64,000 bases of DNA from Kibdelosporangium sp. MJ126-NF4 (GTDB lineage: Bacteria; Actinomycetota; Actinomycetes; Mycobacteriales; Pseudonocardiaceae), in the NCBI RefSeq assembly GCF_000826545.1, contig NZ_CDME01000011.1, positions 1,812,657 to 1,876,656 on the forward strand, in the 5' to 3' direction. The notes beneath the pieces were generated by a model. That model was not told the DNA's origin, did not search any database, and saw only the letters and a program-made list of their open reading frames with translations. Position numbers and translations under genes: made by a program. Shown here piece after piece: positions 30,587 through 39,829 of the stretch. The stretch's first letter is position 1. Each line of letters opens with the position of its first letter.

Positions 30587-33500
30587 TTGCACCACGGGAA
30601 CTGGGAGCGCGTGTCGGCCCGCCGGATCGCGTTTCTGGTCGCGACGAGCGAGCACACGGACCCAAGTCTGCGTGACCTACGCGAGCCTCCGGGCGACGGC
30701 AGGCGGTTGCGCCAACTGCTGCTCGACCCGGACGTGGGCGGGTTCGACGAGGTGGTCCTGGTCGCGAACGAGTCCAAGTCGGGGATCGAACGTGAACTGG
30801 AGCGGCTGCTGAGGGAGTGCAAGCCCCAGGACACGGTGCTGATCCAGCTGACCGGGCGGGCGTTCCTGAACGCCTACAGCCACCTGTTCTTCGCCACCGT
30901 GGGCACCGACGTGACGTTGCCGTACTCGACGGCAGTTCCGTCGCTGGTGCTGTGGAACCTGCTGTTCCAGTGCCAGGCGGGGGTGAAGGTGCTCCTGCTG
31001 GACTGCTCGATCGACTTCCCGCTGAACATCGACGACTACTTCGGCGACACCGCCTACACGTTCACGGCGACGAACCAGCTCACCGCGACCCTGGTGCGCG
31101 GCCTGGAGACCGGTGCCGCGGACATCGACGGCGACGGCCAGATCTCGGTCACCGACCTGTCGCAGTACCTCGGCAGGGAACTGCCGGGAGGATGGAGCGC
31201 GCGAGCGGGCCAGTTCGACGTGAACGTGCCGATCGCCAAGGCCAGGCCTGTGGTGCCGCCAACCGATGCGACGGAGCCGTCGCGGATCGGCAAGCCCGAC
31301 CTGGTCCAGCTGCTGGGCCTGTCGTCGGTGGCGGATTTCGACCCTCGGCTGGCGTGGCGGCGACGCACCGAGAACGACCGTTTCCGGGTGCCGATCGGCG
31401 TCGACGAGAACGGGCAGAAGGTCGAACTCGACCTGAAGATGATCGCGAAGGACGGCGGCATGGGCCCACACGGCCTGGTCGTCGGCGCGCCCGGTTCCGG
31501 CAAGTCGGAGTTGCTGCGCACGATCGTGCTGAGCCTCGCCGCGACGCACCCGACGGACACGGTCAACTTCCTCCTGCTGGACTTCAGCGGTGGTGACACC
31601 TTCCGGCAGCTGGCGGACCTGCCGCAGGTCTCGGCGTCGCTCAGCCACCTCGGTGACGATCCACGTCTGCTCAACCGGCTGATGTCCGCGCTGGTCGGCG
31701 AGCTGAGCAGGCGTCAGGACCTGCTCGCGGCAGGCAGTTTCACGAACTTCTGGGAGTACGAGGCCGCCAGGGAGAACGGCGCCGACCTCGACCCACTGCC
31801 CGCGCTGGTCGTGGTGATCGACGAGTTCTCCGCGCTGCTGGAGGCCAAACCGGGCTTCCGGGACACCCTGCTCATGCTCGGCCGGGCGGGCATGGCCGTC
31901 GGGTTCAAGCTGCTGCTCGCCGCGGAGCACCCCGACGAGGAACTGCTCAAGGAGTTCCGTGGACGGCTGACCTGCCGGATCGGCCTGCGGATGGAGACGG
32001 CCGAGCAGTCACAGGACCTACTCGACATCCCGGACGCGGCCGAGCTGCCGCCGGATGCTGGGGCCGCGTACCTGTACACCCACAACTTCAAGGACAACCC
32101 GCCACCGCGGCGCTTCACGGTGGCTTCGGCCTCCCAACCGGTCGCCGACACGCCGGACACGCCGTCGTCGGTACTCGACAGCCTGGTGGCGAGGATGATC
32201 CACCAGGCGCCGCCCGCCCACGAGGTGTGGCTGCCACCGCTGGAGATCCCGTCCCCGCTGGACACGATGATGGCCGCGCTGAACCCCGCCCCGGAACGTG
32301 GCCTCACCCCGATCAACGCGGAGTGGGTCGGCGGGCTGCAGACACCGGTTGGCATCGTCGACAACCCGTACGGGCAACGGCGTGAGCTGCTGTGGGCGGA
32401 CTTCTCCGACACGGGCGGGCATGGCGCGGTGGTCGGCGACCCGGGATCGGGCAAGTCGATGCTGCTGCGCACACTGGTGCTGTCGCTGGCGGTGACACAC
32501 ACGCCACTGGAAGCCCAGGTCCACTGCATCGACCTCGGCGGCGGAACGCTCGCCGCACTGCGTGAGCTGCCGCATGTCGGCGCGGTCGCGTCCGCCTCGG
32601 ACAAGGACCTGGCGCAGCGGATCGTCAACCAACTCGCGTCGCTGGTCGCCGACAGGGAGCAGCGGTTCCGCGACCAGGCCGTCGACTCGATGACCGTGTT
32701 CCGTGAACGCAAACGGGACAGGCGGGTCGCCGACGACCCGTTCGGTGACGTGTTCCTCGTCGTGGACGGCTGGAAGGCACTCGGCCAGCGGTTCCCGCAG
32801 CTCGAAGCCCAGGTCACGGACCTGGTGGCGAAGGGGTTGCCCTACGGCGTGCACGTGGTGGTGTCCGCCGAGCGTTGGGCCGACATCCCACCCGCGACGA
32901 AGGACCTGATCGGCACCCGGTTCGAACTGCGGCTCGACGAACCGGCCGGGTCCGATGTGGACGCCCGGGTCGCGGTGGGCGTACCCGCCGGTCGGCCGGG
33001 GCAGGGCCTGACCAAGGACAAGCTGCACTTCCTCGCCGGTCTGCCCCGGATCGACGGCTCGACGCAGGTCGAGGACGTGGACGCGGGCACCAGGGACGCC
33101 GTGGACAGGATCCGCCAACACTGGCACGGACAGGTGCCGCCACTGGTGCGGCCGTCCCTGTACGTGGGTGTCAGCAGGCGGTTCCCGATCGGTGTGCACA
33201 GCGCCGACAAGTCGCCCGTGCTGGTGGATTTCGACGCCGACCCGCATCTGCTGGTCGTCGGTGACAGCGAGTCCGGCAAGTCGAACGTGCTGCGCACCCT
33301 CATGCGCGCCGTCGTCCAGAACAGCACCGAGAAGGAGGCGCTGTTCATGGTCGTCGACTACCGGCACGCCATGCTCGGGTACCTCGACAACCAACGCCTG
33401 CTGAGCTACGCGATCGCGCCGGGGCAGGTCACGGAAGCCGTCCCGAACGTCGTCTCGTCGATACGCAAACGGCTGCCAGGTGCCGATGTCACCCCTGAGC

Positions 33501-33850
33501 AGCGGGCGACCCGGTCATGGTGGTCGGGGCCGGACCTGTACCTGGTGGTCGACGACTACGACCTCGTCGCGACCAGCGCGGGCAACCCGCTGCAGCCGTT
33601 GCGCGACTTGGTGCCCCACGGCAAGGACATCGGTCTGCACCTGCTCGTCGCCCGGCGCCAGGTCCGCGGGATACGCACACCGTTCGACCCGATCCTGGAC
33701 ACGCTCAAGGAGCTCGGTACGCCGGTCGTCCAGATGGGCCAAGGCGAGGACGAGACTGTGCTCCCGCCCCCGCATGCCGTCCTCGCCGACCGGTCCGGTC
33801 GGCGCGCTATCGAGTTGACCTTGACCGATCCAACCAGCGCTCAGCGGTAG
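30587..33850 (+). CDS. Pseudocaspase domain fused to an EccC-like triple FtsK/SpoIIIE ATPase
   Basis: A ~1087-aa protein without transmembrane helices. Residues ~8-210 look like a C14 caspase-fold domain, including the strand-forming LLLDCSIDF segment and the EF-hand-like DIDGDGQISVTDL often found at its end. The catalytic His site (usually SGHG) reads TGRA and the Cys site (usually DxCxSG) has Ser, so it should be inactive. Three P-loop domains follow with Walker A at 300-307 (GAPGSGKS), 617-624 (GDPGSGKS) and 892-899 (GDSESGKS). Only the first keeps Asp-Glu in Walker B (VVIDEF); the second (VVDGW) and third (VVDDY) are degenerate, as in type VII secretion EccC. No ESX genes are nearby. TTG 30587 or GTG 30611 are both possible starts. 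Ends 10 bp inside the convergent gene. Confidence 0.8.
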   Translation: MHHGNWERVSARRIAFLVATSEHTDPSLRDLREPPGDGRRLRQLLLDPDVGGFDEVVLVANESKSGIERELERLLRECKPQDTVLIQLTGRAFLNAYSHLFFATVGTDVTLPYSTAVPSLVLWNLLFQCQAGVKVLLLDCSIDFPLNIDDYFGDTAYTFTATNQLTATLVRGLETGAADIDGDGQISVTDLSQYLGRELPGGWSARAGQFDVNVPIAKARPVVPPTDATEPSRIGKPDLVQLLGLSSVADFDPRLAWRRRTENDRFRVPIGVDENGQKVELDLKMIAKDGGMGPHGLVVGAPGSGKSELLRTIVLSLAATHPTDTVNFLLLDFSGGDTFRQLADLPQVSASLSHLGDDPRLLNRLMSALVGELSRRQDLLAAGSFTNFWEYEAARENGADLDPLPALVVVIDEFSALLEAKPGFRDTLLMLGRAGMAVGFKLLLAAEHPDEELLKEFRGRLTCRIGLRMETAEQSQDLLDIPDAAELPPDAGAAYLYTHNFKDNPPPRRFTVASASQPVADTPDTPSSVLDSLVARMIHQAPPAHEVWLPPLEIPSPLDTMMAALNPAPERGLTPINAEWVGGLQTPVGIVDNPYGQRRELLWADFSDTGGHGAVVGDPGSGKSMLLRTLVLSLAVTHTPLEAQVHCIDLGGGTLAALRELPHVGAVASASDKDLAQRIVNQLASLVADREQRFRDQAVDSMTVFRERKRDRRVADDPFGDVFLVVDGWKALGQRFPQLEAQVTDLVAKGLPYGVHVVVSAERWADIPPATKDLIGTRFELRLDEPAGSDVDARVAVGVPAGRPGQGLTKDKLHFLAGLPRIDGSTQVEDVDAGTRDAVDRIRQHWHGQVPPLVRPSLYVGVSRRFPIGVHSADKSPVLVDFDADPHLLVVGDSESGKSNVLRTLMRAVVQNSTEKEALFMVVDYRHAMLGYLDNQRLLSYAIAPGQVTEAVPNVVSSIRKRLPGADVTPEQRATRSWWSGPDLYLVVDDYDLVATSAGNPLQPLRDLVPHGKDIGLHLLVARRQVRGIRTPFDPILDTLKELGTPVVQMGQGEDETVLPPPHAVLADRSGRRAIELTLTDPTSAQR

Positions 33851-35310
33851 ACGCTCAGCGCGGCGGGCTGGGCACTGAACCGGAACCGATTGCCCAGCGG
33901 GCCGACCTCGCCGTCGGTGGCGATCCTGATCGGCTTGCCGTGCACGACCACGTCCAGCTCGCGGACCTCGTGGTGGCCGTAGGTCCGGCTGCGGTGCAGG
34001 GCGCCGAGCACGGCACCGAGAACGAACCGCAACCGCGAGAACGACACGTCCGCGCGGATGTAGCGGACGTCCATCAGACCTTTGTCCAGCTCGGAACGGG
34101 TGGTCGGGGCGAAGCCCTTGGGCCGGTAGGAGCCGTTGCCGACGAACACCATCCACACCAGGTGCGGCCTGCCGTTGAGGCTCAGCCTCAGCGGCATGGA
34201 CTTCGACAGCACGCGGACCAGCGCGAGCGCCCCCGCCGGCCACTTGCCCCAGCGCTTGGTCAGCTTCTCGCGCAGCCGCACCACGTCCGGGTAGCCGCCG
34301 ATGCTCGCCGTGTTCAGAAACCAGCGCGGCGGGTGGTCGTCGACGTCGACGTGACTGAGGTCGACGCGCACGCCGTCACCCGTGGCCAACGCGTCGGCGA
34401 CGCTCTGGATGCCGTCGATCCCGACGTCCCTGGCGAAGTGGTTCAGGGTGCCTGCCGGGACGAGGACGAGCGGCAGGTGCCGTTCGGCCGCGACCGAGGA
34501 AACCGCGGCGACGGTGCCGTCCCCGCCCGCGACGGCCAGTGCCTTCGGCGGGGTCTCGGCGGCGTCGATCGCCTTGTGCAGCTGCTCGATCAGATCGCCG
34601 CCGTCCGGGTGGACCACGGTCGCCTTCGGCCAGTGCGCCTGGATCTCCTCGGTCGAGTCCTGGCCGTCGACACCCGAACCGGGGTTCACGAGCGCGAGAA
34701 CGCCCTCGCCGTTCTCGATCGCCGGTAACGCCGAATGCGGGTACGCGCTGGCGGGCTCGTCCGCGCCGAGCGGCCACCACCGGCGTGTCACCATCCCCGC
34801 GGCGACCCCGATAGCGGCGCCCGCGGCCACGTCAGACGGCCAGTGCACGCCGGTGTGGACACGCGAATATGCGACCGCTGCCGCCAGCGGCAACACCGCC
34901 GCACCCAACAACGGGCTCTCCATCGCCAACGCGGTCGTGAACGCGACCGCGGACGCCGAATGCCCGGACGGGAACGACGAGGACGTCGGCCGCTTGGTCA
35001 GCCGCCGGTATGTGGGCAACAACTCAGCGGCGGGCCTGCGCCGGGGGAACAGTTGCTTGCCGATGAGGTTGGCGCTGGCGCTTGCGAAGCCGATGGCGAC
35101 CACTCCGCGTAGCGCGGCACGGCGTGTCTTGCCCTTCCGCACCGCGAGGACGCTCGCCACGCCGAACCACAACACGCCGCGGTTGGCTGATTTCGTCAGC
35201 TTTTTCAGCGCTCGGTCGACCGTGGTTTCCGGCAGCTCCGCACTACGGCGGACCAGTTGTTTGTCGACCTGACTGACATCTCGCAATGATCTTCGGACGC
35301 GTCGGAGCAC
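33841..35310 (-). CDS. PAP2 phosphatase - diacylglycerol kinase-like fusion
   Basis: A ~489-aa membrane protein joining two lipid enzymes. N-terminal half: PAP2 phosphatase with motifs KQLFPRRRP, SFPSGHSA and SRVHTGVHWPSDV among several hydrophobic helices. C-terminal half: lipid kinase of the DAGK/YegS type with LVNPGSG, AGGDGTVAAV and PAGTLNHFARD. It would dephosphorylate and phosphorylate lipids at the membrane; related fusions occur widely in actinobacteria. GTG 35310 is preferred because TACCGT lies seven bases upstream; the open frame extends to GTG 35397. Divergent from pafA over 121 bp. Confidence 0.85.
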   Translation of the reverse strand: MLRRVRRSLRDVSQVDKQLVRRSAELPETTVDRALKKLTKSANRGVLWFGVASVLAVRKGKTRRAALRGVVAIGFASASANLIGKQLFPRRRPAAELLPTYRRLTKRPTSSSFPSGHSASAVAFTTALAMESPLLGAAVLPLAAAVAYSRVHTGVHWPSDVAAGAAIGVAAGMVTRRWWPLGADEPASAYPHSALPAIENGEGVLALVNPGSGVDGQDSTEEIQAHWPKATVVHPDGGDLIEQLHKAIDAAETPPKALAVAGGDGTVAAVSSVAAERHLPLVLVPAGTLNHFARDVGIDGIQSVADALATGDGVRVDLSHVDVDDHPPRWFLNTASIGGYPDVVRLREKLTKRWGKWPAGALALVRVLSKSMPLRLSLNGRPHLVWMVFVGNGSYRPKGFAPTTRSELDKGLMDVRYIRADVSFSRLRFVLGAVLGALHRSRTYGHHEVRELDVVVHGKPIRIATDGEVGPLGNRFRFSAQPAALSVYR

Positions 35311-35431
35311 GCTCTGAACGGTAGCGACACAGCCGTTCGGGCGCCGATCGGATGTCTCATTTCGGGTAGTTGACCTATGTCGCCCCGAACGGCGCACGGT
35401 AGCCGGGCCCGTGACCGCCTAGGCTGAAGGG

Positions 35432-36790
35432 ATGCAGCGGCGGATCTTCGGCATCGAAACCGAGTTCGGTGTGACCTGCACCTTTCACGGGCAGCGCAGG
35501 CTGAGCCCCGACGAGGTGGCCAGGTACCTGTTCAGGCGGGTCGTGTCGTGGGGGCGTTCATCCAACGTCTTCCTGCGCAACGGCTCGCGCCTCTACCTGG
35601 ACGTCGGATCGCATCCTGAGTACGCCACAGCCGAGTGCGACAACCTGGTGCAGCTGGTCACGCACGACAAAGCCGGTGAGCGGATCCTGGAGGACCTGCT
35701 CGTCGACGCCGAGCGGCGACTGGCCGACGAGGGCATCGGCGGCGACATCTTCCTGTTCAAGAACAACACCGACTCGGCGGGCAACTCCTACGGCTGCCAC
35801 GAGAACTACTGTGTCACGCGGGCAGGCGAGTTCTCTCGGATCGCGGACGTGCTGCTGCCGTTCCTGGTCACCCGCCAGCTGATCTGCGGCGCGGGCAAGG
35901 TGCTGCAGACGCCACGCGGCGCCGTGTACTGCCTGTCCCAGCGAGCGGAACACATCTGGGAAGGTGTGTCCAGCGCCACGACCAGGTCGCGGCCGATCAT
36001 CAACACCCGCGACGAGCCGCACGCCGACGCGGAGCGTTACCGCAGGCTGCACGTGATCGTCGGCGACTCGAACATGTCCGAGTCGACCACCCTGCTCAAG
36101 GTCGGCAGCGCCAACCTGGTGCTGGAGATGATCGAGGAGGGCGTGCAGTTCCGTGACTTCAGCCTGGACAACCCGATCCGCGCGATCCGCGAGATCAGCC
36201 ACGACCTGACCGGCCGTCGCCTGGTCCGGCTGGCGGGCGGCAGGGAGGCCTCCGCGCTGGACATCCAGCGCGAGTACTTCAACAAGGCTGTCGAGCACGT
36301 GGCGCGCAAGGACGACAACCCGATCACCAACCGTGTGATGGAGCTGTGGGGCCGCACGCTGGACGCGGTCGAGCAGGAGGACCTGTCCCGCATCGACCGC
36401 GAGATCGACTGGGCGATCAAGCACCGCCTGGTCGAGCGCTACCAGGCCAAGCACAACCTGGAGCTGTCCAGTGCCCGTGTGGCCCAGTTGGACCTCGCCT
36501 ACCACGACATCCGCCGCGGCCGGGGCATCTTCGACCTGCTGCAGCGCAAGGACCTGGTCCAGCGGGTGACCGACGACGGCGAGATCGAGGCGGCCAAGGA
36601 CACCCCGCCGCAGACGACCCGCGCGAAACTGCGCGGCGACTTCATCGCGGCGGCGCAGGAAGCGGGCCGCGACTTCACCGTGGACTGGGTCCACCTGAAG
36701 CTGAACGACCAGGCCCAGCGGACAGTCCTGTGCAAGGACCCGTTCCGCGCGGTGGACGAGCGGGTCGAGCGCCTGATCGCCTCCCTCTAG
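35432..36790 (+). CDS. pafA: Pup-protein ligase PafA
   Basis: Joins the C-terminal Glu of Pup to substrate lysines using ATP. 452 aa; glutamine-synthetase-like fold with metal ligand Glu9 in FGIETEFG and catalytic Asp57 in [14 protein letters not shown], numbering as in M. tuberculosis. It lacks the Dop loop, which separates it from the paralogue at 26950. ATG 35432 has TAGGCT six bases upstream; GAAGGG directly before the ATG is too close to serve as ribosome site. Followed by a perfect 46-bp palindrome. Confidence 0.97.
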   Translation: MQRRIFGIETEFGVTCTFHGQRRLSPDEVARYLFRRVVSWGRSSNVFLRNGSRLYLDVGSHPEYATAECDNLVQLVTHDKAGERILEDLLVDAERRLADEGIGGDIFLFKNNTDSAGNSYGCHENYCVTRAGEFSRIADVLLPFLVTRQLICGAGKVLQTPRGAVYCLSQRAEHIWEGVSSATTRSRPIINTRDEPHADAERYRRLHVIVGDSNMSESTTLLKVGSANLVLEMIEEGVQFRDFSLDNPIRAIREISHDLTGRRLVRLAGGREASALDIQREYFNKAVEHVARKDDNPITNRVMELWGRTLDAVEQEDLSRIDREIDWAIKHRLVERYQAKHNLELSSARVAQLDLAYHDIRRGRGIFDLLQRKDLVQRVTDDGEIEAAKDTPPQTTRAKLRGDFIAAAQEAGRDFTVDWVHLKLNDQAQRTVLCKDPFRAVDERVERLIASL

Positions 36791-36803
36791 CCCCAACTCA
36801 AGC

Positions 36804-36849
36804 TCGTGAGTGTTTGGTCCGGTTAGAACCGGACCAAACACTCACGAGG
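36804..36849. terminator. Perfect 46-bp palindrome after pafA
   Basis: 22-bp arms, all paired, beginning CTCGTGAGTGTTTGGTCCGG, with a 2-nt loop. It lies 13 bp after pafA and just beyond the 3' end of a possible small minus-strand gene, so it could end transcription both ways. The perfect match and GTGAGTGTTT core suggest a repeated intergenic palindrome family; that needs a genome search. Confidence 0.8.
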
Positions 36850-36852
36850 GTT

Positions 36853-37059
36853 TCAGCGGCGGGGGGAGATGTAGCCGGTTCGGTGGTGGCGTCCGGCCGG
36901 TCGGCGGGGGCCTGGTGGTGTGGGGTGGGATCGCAGGGCCACGCAGGTCGGGGCCTGCTGTTGCGGCCTGTCGGACTCGCCAGCGGAGTGGGAGCGCACG
37001 TTCTGCCGGGCAGCGAGGTACGCGGCGAGGCCGAGCACGAGCACGAGAGAGATCCACAC
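36853..37059 (-). CDS. Possible small membrane protein
   Basis: A 68-aa open frame opening with a hydrophobic helix (WISLVLVLGLAAYLAA) and continuing with a basic, Pro/Arg/His-rich tail. GTG start at 37059. It would be a single-pass protein with a cytoplasmic tail. No homologue recognised; the only support is the well-formed N-terminal helix and its placement between two hairpin-bounded genes. It could be chance coding in GC-rich DNA. Confidence 0.35.
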   Translation of the reverse strand: MWISLVLVLGLAAYLAARQNVRSHSAGESDRPQQQAPTCVALRSHPTPPGPRRPAGRHHRTGYISPRR

Positions 37060-37212
37060 GCGCAGTAGCCTGGATCAGCACGGCTCGTTTCGCGCTTGAT
37101 GCCACCCGAACGTGTCACGAGGGCGTGCCGCGTCGAGGCAACGGTCCGTTCGTACGGACTCGTTGGCGCGTTGGGTGTCAGGCGTTGTCCGGGTGGCGTT
37201 AAGGTCGTGCCC

Positions 37213-38187
37213 GTGTCCATCGCCCGCGCGGAACGCCTGGTGAACCTGGTGCTCTGCTTGTTGTCCACCCGGCAGTTCCTGTCCGCTGAGCGGATCCGCT
37301 CGATCGTGCCGGGATACGCCGACGCGCCGAACAACGAGGCCTTCTCTCGCATGTTCGAGCGGGACAAGACCGAGCTGCGCGAACTGGGCATCCCACTGGA
37401 GACCGGGCGCAACACCGGCTTCGACGGGTTCGACGCGGTCGACGGCTACCGCATCGCGCGCCGGGACTACGAACTCGGCGACATCGACCTCGAACCGGAC
37501 GAGGCCGCGGCCGTCGCCCTCGCCGCGCGCCTGTGGGACTCGCCGGAGCTGACAGGTGCCGCGCACGGCGCGATCATCAAACTCAGGGCCGCCGGGGTCG
37601 ACGTGGACCAGTCGTCGCCCGCCATCGTCGAACCCAAGGTCCGCACGGCCGAGCCCGCGTTCAGCCCGCTGCTGGCCGCGGTCCAGGCGGGCAAGGCGGT
37701 CACGTTCTCCTACCGCCGTCCGATTCCCGCCGAGCTCAGGACCCGCACGATCGAGCCGTGGGGTGTGGTGTCCTGGCGTGGCCGCTGGTACGTGGTCGGG
37801 CACGACCGCGACCGCGGTGCGCCACGGTGCTTCCGGCTGTCGCGGATCGTCGGTGACGTCACGGTCGTCGGCCCCGCCGACTCGGTGCCGCGACCCGACG
37901 ACATCAACCTGCTGGACTTCGTCGCCACCACGGGCAGCGAGCCCGCGCCCACCTCGATGGCCAAGGTGTGGGTCGCGCGGGGCCGGGCCGCGGGTGTCCG
38001 GCGCAGGTCGAAGGTGCTCGGCAGCCGCCAGGTCGGCGGGATCGCCGGTGACGAGGTCGAACTGGAACTGCGGTTCCCGGAGTCCGCCGCGTCGTGGCTG
38101 GCCGGGTTCGGGCCGGATGTGCTCGTCCTCGAACCGGAAGTGCTGCGCAAGTCGGTGTACGAGCGGCTGCTGGAGGCGGCGAGATGA
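37213..38187 (+). CDS. pafB: WYL-domain transcriptional regulator PafB
   Basis: DNA-damage-response regulator; in mycobacteria PafB and PafC form a heterodimer that activates the RecA-independent SOS-like regulon. 324 aa: N-terminal winged helix (RLVNLVLCLLSTRQFLSAE), a central WYL domain (about 140-225, with WGVVSWRGRWYVVGHD) and a C-terminal WCX extension. GTG 37213 is chosen since TAAGGT lies seven bases upstream; GTG 37207 is close by. Overlaps pafC by 4 bp, giving a coupled pair, separate from pafA here by ~420 bp. Confidence 0.93.
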   Translation: MSIARAERLVNLVLCLLSTRQFLSAERIRSIVPGYADAPNNEAFSRMFERDKTELRELGIPLETGRNTGFDGFDAVDGYRIARRDYELGDIDLEPDEAAAVALAARLWDSPELTGAAHGAIIKLRAAGVDVDQSSPAIVEPKVRTAEPAFSPLLAAVQAGKAVTFSYRRPIPAELRTRTIEPWGVVSWRGRWYVVGHDRDRGAPRCFRLSRIVGDVTVVGPADSVPRPDDINLLDFVATTGSEPAPTSMAKVWVARGRAAGVRRRSKVLGSRQVGGIAGDEVELELRFPESAASWLAGFGPDVLVLEPEVLRKSVYERLLEAAR

Positions 38188-39146
38188 CCGATCGCCTGCC
38201 CCGGCTGCTCGCGCTGGTGCCGTATCTGCTTGCCAGGCCCGGGATCCGGGTCGACGACGCGGCCGCGGACTTCGGTGTGACCGAGAAGCAGCTGCGCAAG
38301 GACCTCGAACTGCTCTGGATGTGCGGTCTGCCCGGCTACGGCCCCGGTGACCTGATCGACCTGTCCTTCGAAGGCGAGACGATCACGGTCGCGTTCGACG
38401 CGGGGATGAGCCGTCCGCTGCGGCTGACCGGTGCCGAGGCGACGGCGTTGCTCGTCGCGTTGCGCGCGTTGGGGGAGACGCCCGGAGTCGTCGACGGCGA
38501 GGCTGTCCGGCGCGCGGTCGCGAAGATCGAGACAGCGGCGGGGCTGGCACAACCCGCGGGTGTCGTCGTGGGGCTCGGAGTGCGTGAGGGAGAGGACACC
38601 GCGGAGGTGCGCCGGATCGTGCAGGGCGCGCTCACCGCACAGAAAGCCCTGCGGATCACGTACTACACGGCGTCCAAGGACGAGATCACCGAGCGGACAG
38701 TCGACCCGATGCGCCTGCTCATCGTCGAAGGCCGGTCCTACCTGGAGGCCTGGTGCCGCCGCGCGGACGCGGTGCGCCTGTTCCGGCTCGACCGCGTCGA
38801 CGAGGTGACCCAGCTCGGCGAACCGGCCGCGCCGCCGCCGTACGCCGAGCCCACCGACGTGTCCAGTGGCCTGTTCACGCCACAGCCCGACCAGCTCGTG
38901 GCCACGCTCGTGCTGGAGCCGGACGCGCGCTGGCTCGCCGAGTACTACCCGGTCGAGGACGTCGAGGAGCTGGAAGGCGGCCGGATCCGGGTCCGGATGC
39001 GCTACACCGACCGGTCGTGGATGGTCCGCCTGCTACTGGGCCAGGGCGGCGAGCTGCGCGTCGAATCACCGCCCGACCTGGCGGACCAACTGAGGACACG
39101 TGCCCGCCAGGCCCTGGAACTGGCCGGCAACCTCACGTCAACCTGA
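38184..39146 (+). CDS. pafC: WYL-domain transcriptional regulator PafC
   Basis: Partner of PafB, 320 aa, same layout: winged helix (LARPGIRVDDAAADFGVTEK), WYL domain (about 140-230, with ERTVDPMRLLIVEGRSYLEAW) and WCX domain. ATG 38184 overlaps the pafB stop (ATGA). The two proteins together should bind DNA and recruit RNA polymerase when single-stranded DNA accumulates, as shown for mycobacteria. Despite the name no direct part in pupylation is implied. Confidence 0.93.
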   Translation: MTDRLPRLLALVPYLLARPGIRVDDAAADFGVTEKQLRKDLELLWMCGLPGYGPGDLIDLSFEGETITVAFDAGMSRPLRLTGAEATALLVALRALGETPGVVDGEAVRRAVAKIETAAGLAQPAGVVVGLGVREGEDTAEVRRIVQGALTAQKALRITYYTASKDEITERTVDPMRLLIVEGRSYLEAWCRRADAVRLFRLDRVDEVTQLGEPAAPPPYAEPTDVSSGLFTPQPDQLVATLVLEPDARWLAEYYPVEDVEELEGGRIRVRMRYTDRSWMVRLLLGQGGELRVESPPDLADQLRTRARQALELAGNLTST

Positions 39147-39165
39147 TGCGGTTAGGCTTCCGCAC

Positions 39166-39393
39166 GTGCACTACATACCGGCCGTTGTGCTGCTGGCCGT
39201 CGGCTTGGTGATCCTTGTTCTGGCGCTGCTGAAAACCGCCAGGGCGGCACGGAAGTTCGCGATGACGCGTGGTCACGTGAACGCCGAAGTGGGCGCCGCG
39301 ACGGGCATGCTGAAGGCCCGGAAGGCGGCATTGCGCATCGCTGTCCGTGACCGCCTCCGGCGCGCGGAGATCGAGAAGTCCACGGAAGCGTGA
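39166..39393 (+). CDS. Small single-pass membrane protein
   Basis: 75 aa: an N-terminal transmembrane helix (IPAVVLLAVGLVILVLALL) and a basic, helical cytoplasmic part rich in Ala, Arg and Lys ending IEKSTEA. It lies between pafC and tatA, where small membrane genes also occur in related genomes, but no function is known. GTG 39166 has TAGGCT seven bases upstream and no ribosome site. A longer open frame begins at 39100 inside pafC. Confidence 0.65.
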   Translation: MHYIPAVVLLAVGLVILVLALLKTARAARKFAMTRGHVNAEVGAATGMLKARKAALRIAVRDRLRRAEIEKSTEA

Positions 39394-39442
39394 TGACAGG
39401 TAACATGCAGATGAGTTGTGCGACGCGTCAGGAGGAAGTCCC

Positions 39443-39805
39443 GTGGGTAACCTCGGACCGACCGAGTTGATCATCATCGCGGTGGTGATCATCCTGCTCT
39501 TCGGAGCGAAGAAGATGCCCGACATGGCCCGTTCGCTCGGCCGTTCCATGCGCATCATCAAGGCTGAGACCAAGGGCATGAAGCAGGACGAGCAGCCGGA
39601 AGGCACCGCGCAGGCGGACACCACCGCCACGGCCGCGACGCCCGCCCCTGCCGTGACCCCTGCCCCCGCCGCGCCGGTGCAGTTGCCGCAGGCCGCGCCC
39701 GCCGCGCAGTCGGACGTCGAGAAGATGCAGAAGCAGATCGACGAGCTGCAGGCGAAGCTGAAGAACGATCAGAGCGCTCCCACCCAGGCACCCAAGAACG
39801 CCTGA
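39443..39805 (+). CDS. tatA: Twin-arginine translocase subunit TatA
   Basis: Pore-forming component of the Tat pathway for folded proteins. 120 aa: short N terminus, transmembrane helix (LIIIAVVIILLFG), the hinge FGAKKMPDMARSLG and an amphipathic helix, then a long Ala/Pro/Gln tail. GTG 39443 is supported by GGAGG eight bases upstream; in-frame ATG 39416 lacks this. Directly followed by tatC, 24 bp apart. TatB is not in the window. Confidence 0.95.
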   Translation: MGNLGPTELIIIAVVIILLFGAKKMPDMARSLGRSMRIIKAETKGMKQDEQPEGTAQADTTATAATPAPAVTPAPAAPVQLPQAAPAAQSDVEKMQKQIDELQAKLKNDQSAPTQAPKNA

Positions 39806-39829
39806 CAACCAAGAGAGACGGTTCGCACG

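Noticed and set aside
37185..37205. PafBC-type (RecA-NDp) promoter motif before pafB
   Set aside because: TTGTC and TAAGGT are present but 15 bp apart instead of about 17, and the middle of the motif does not match.
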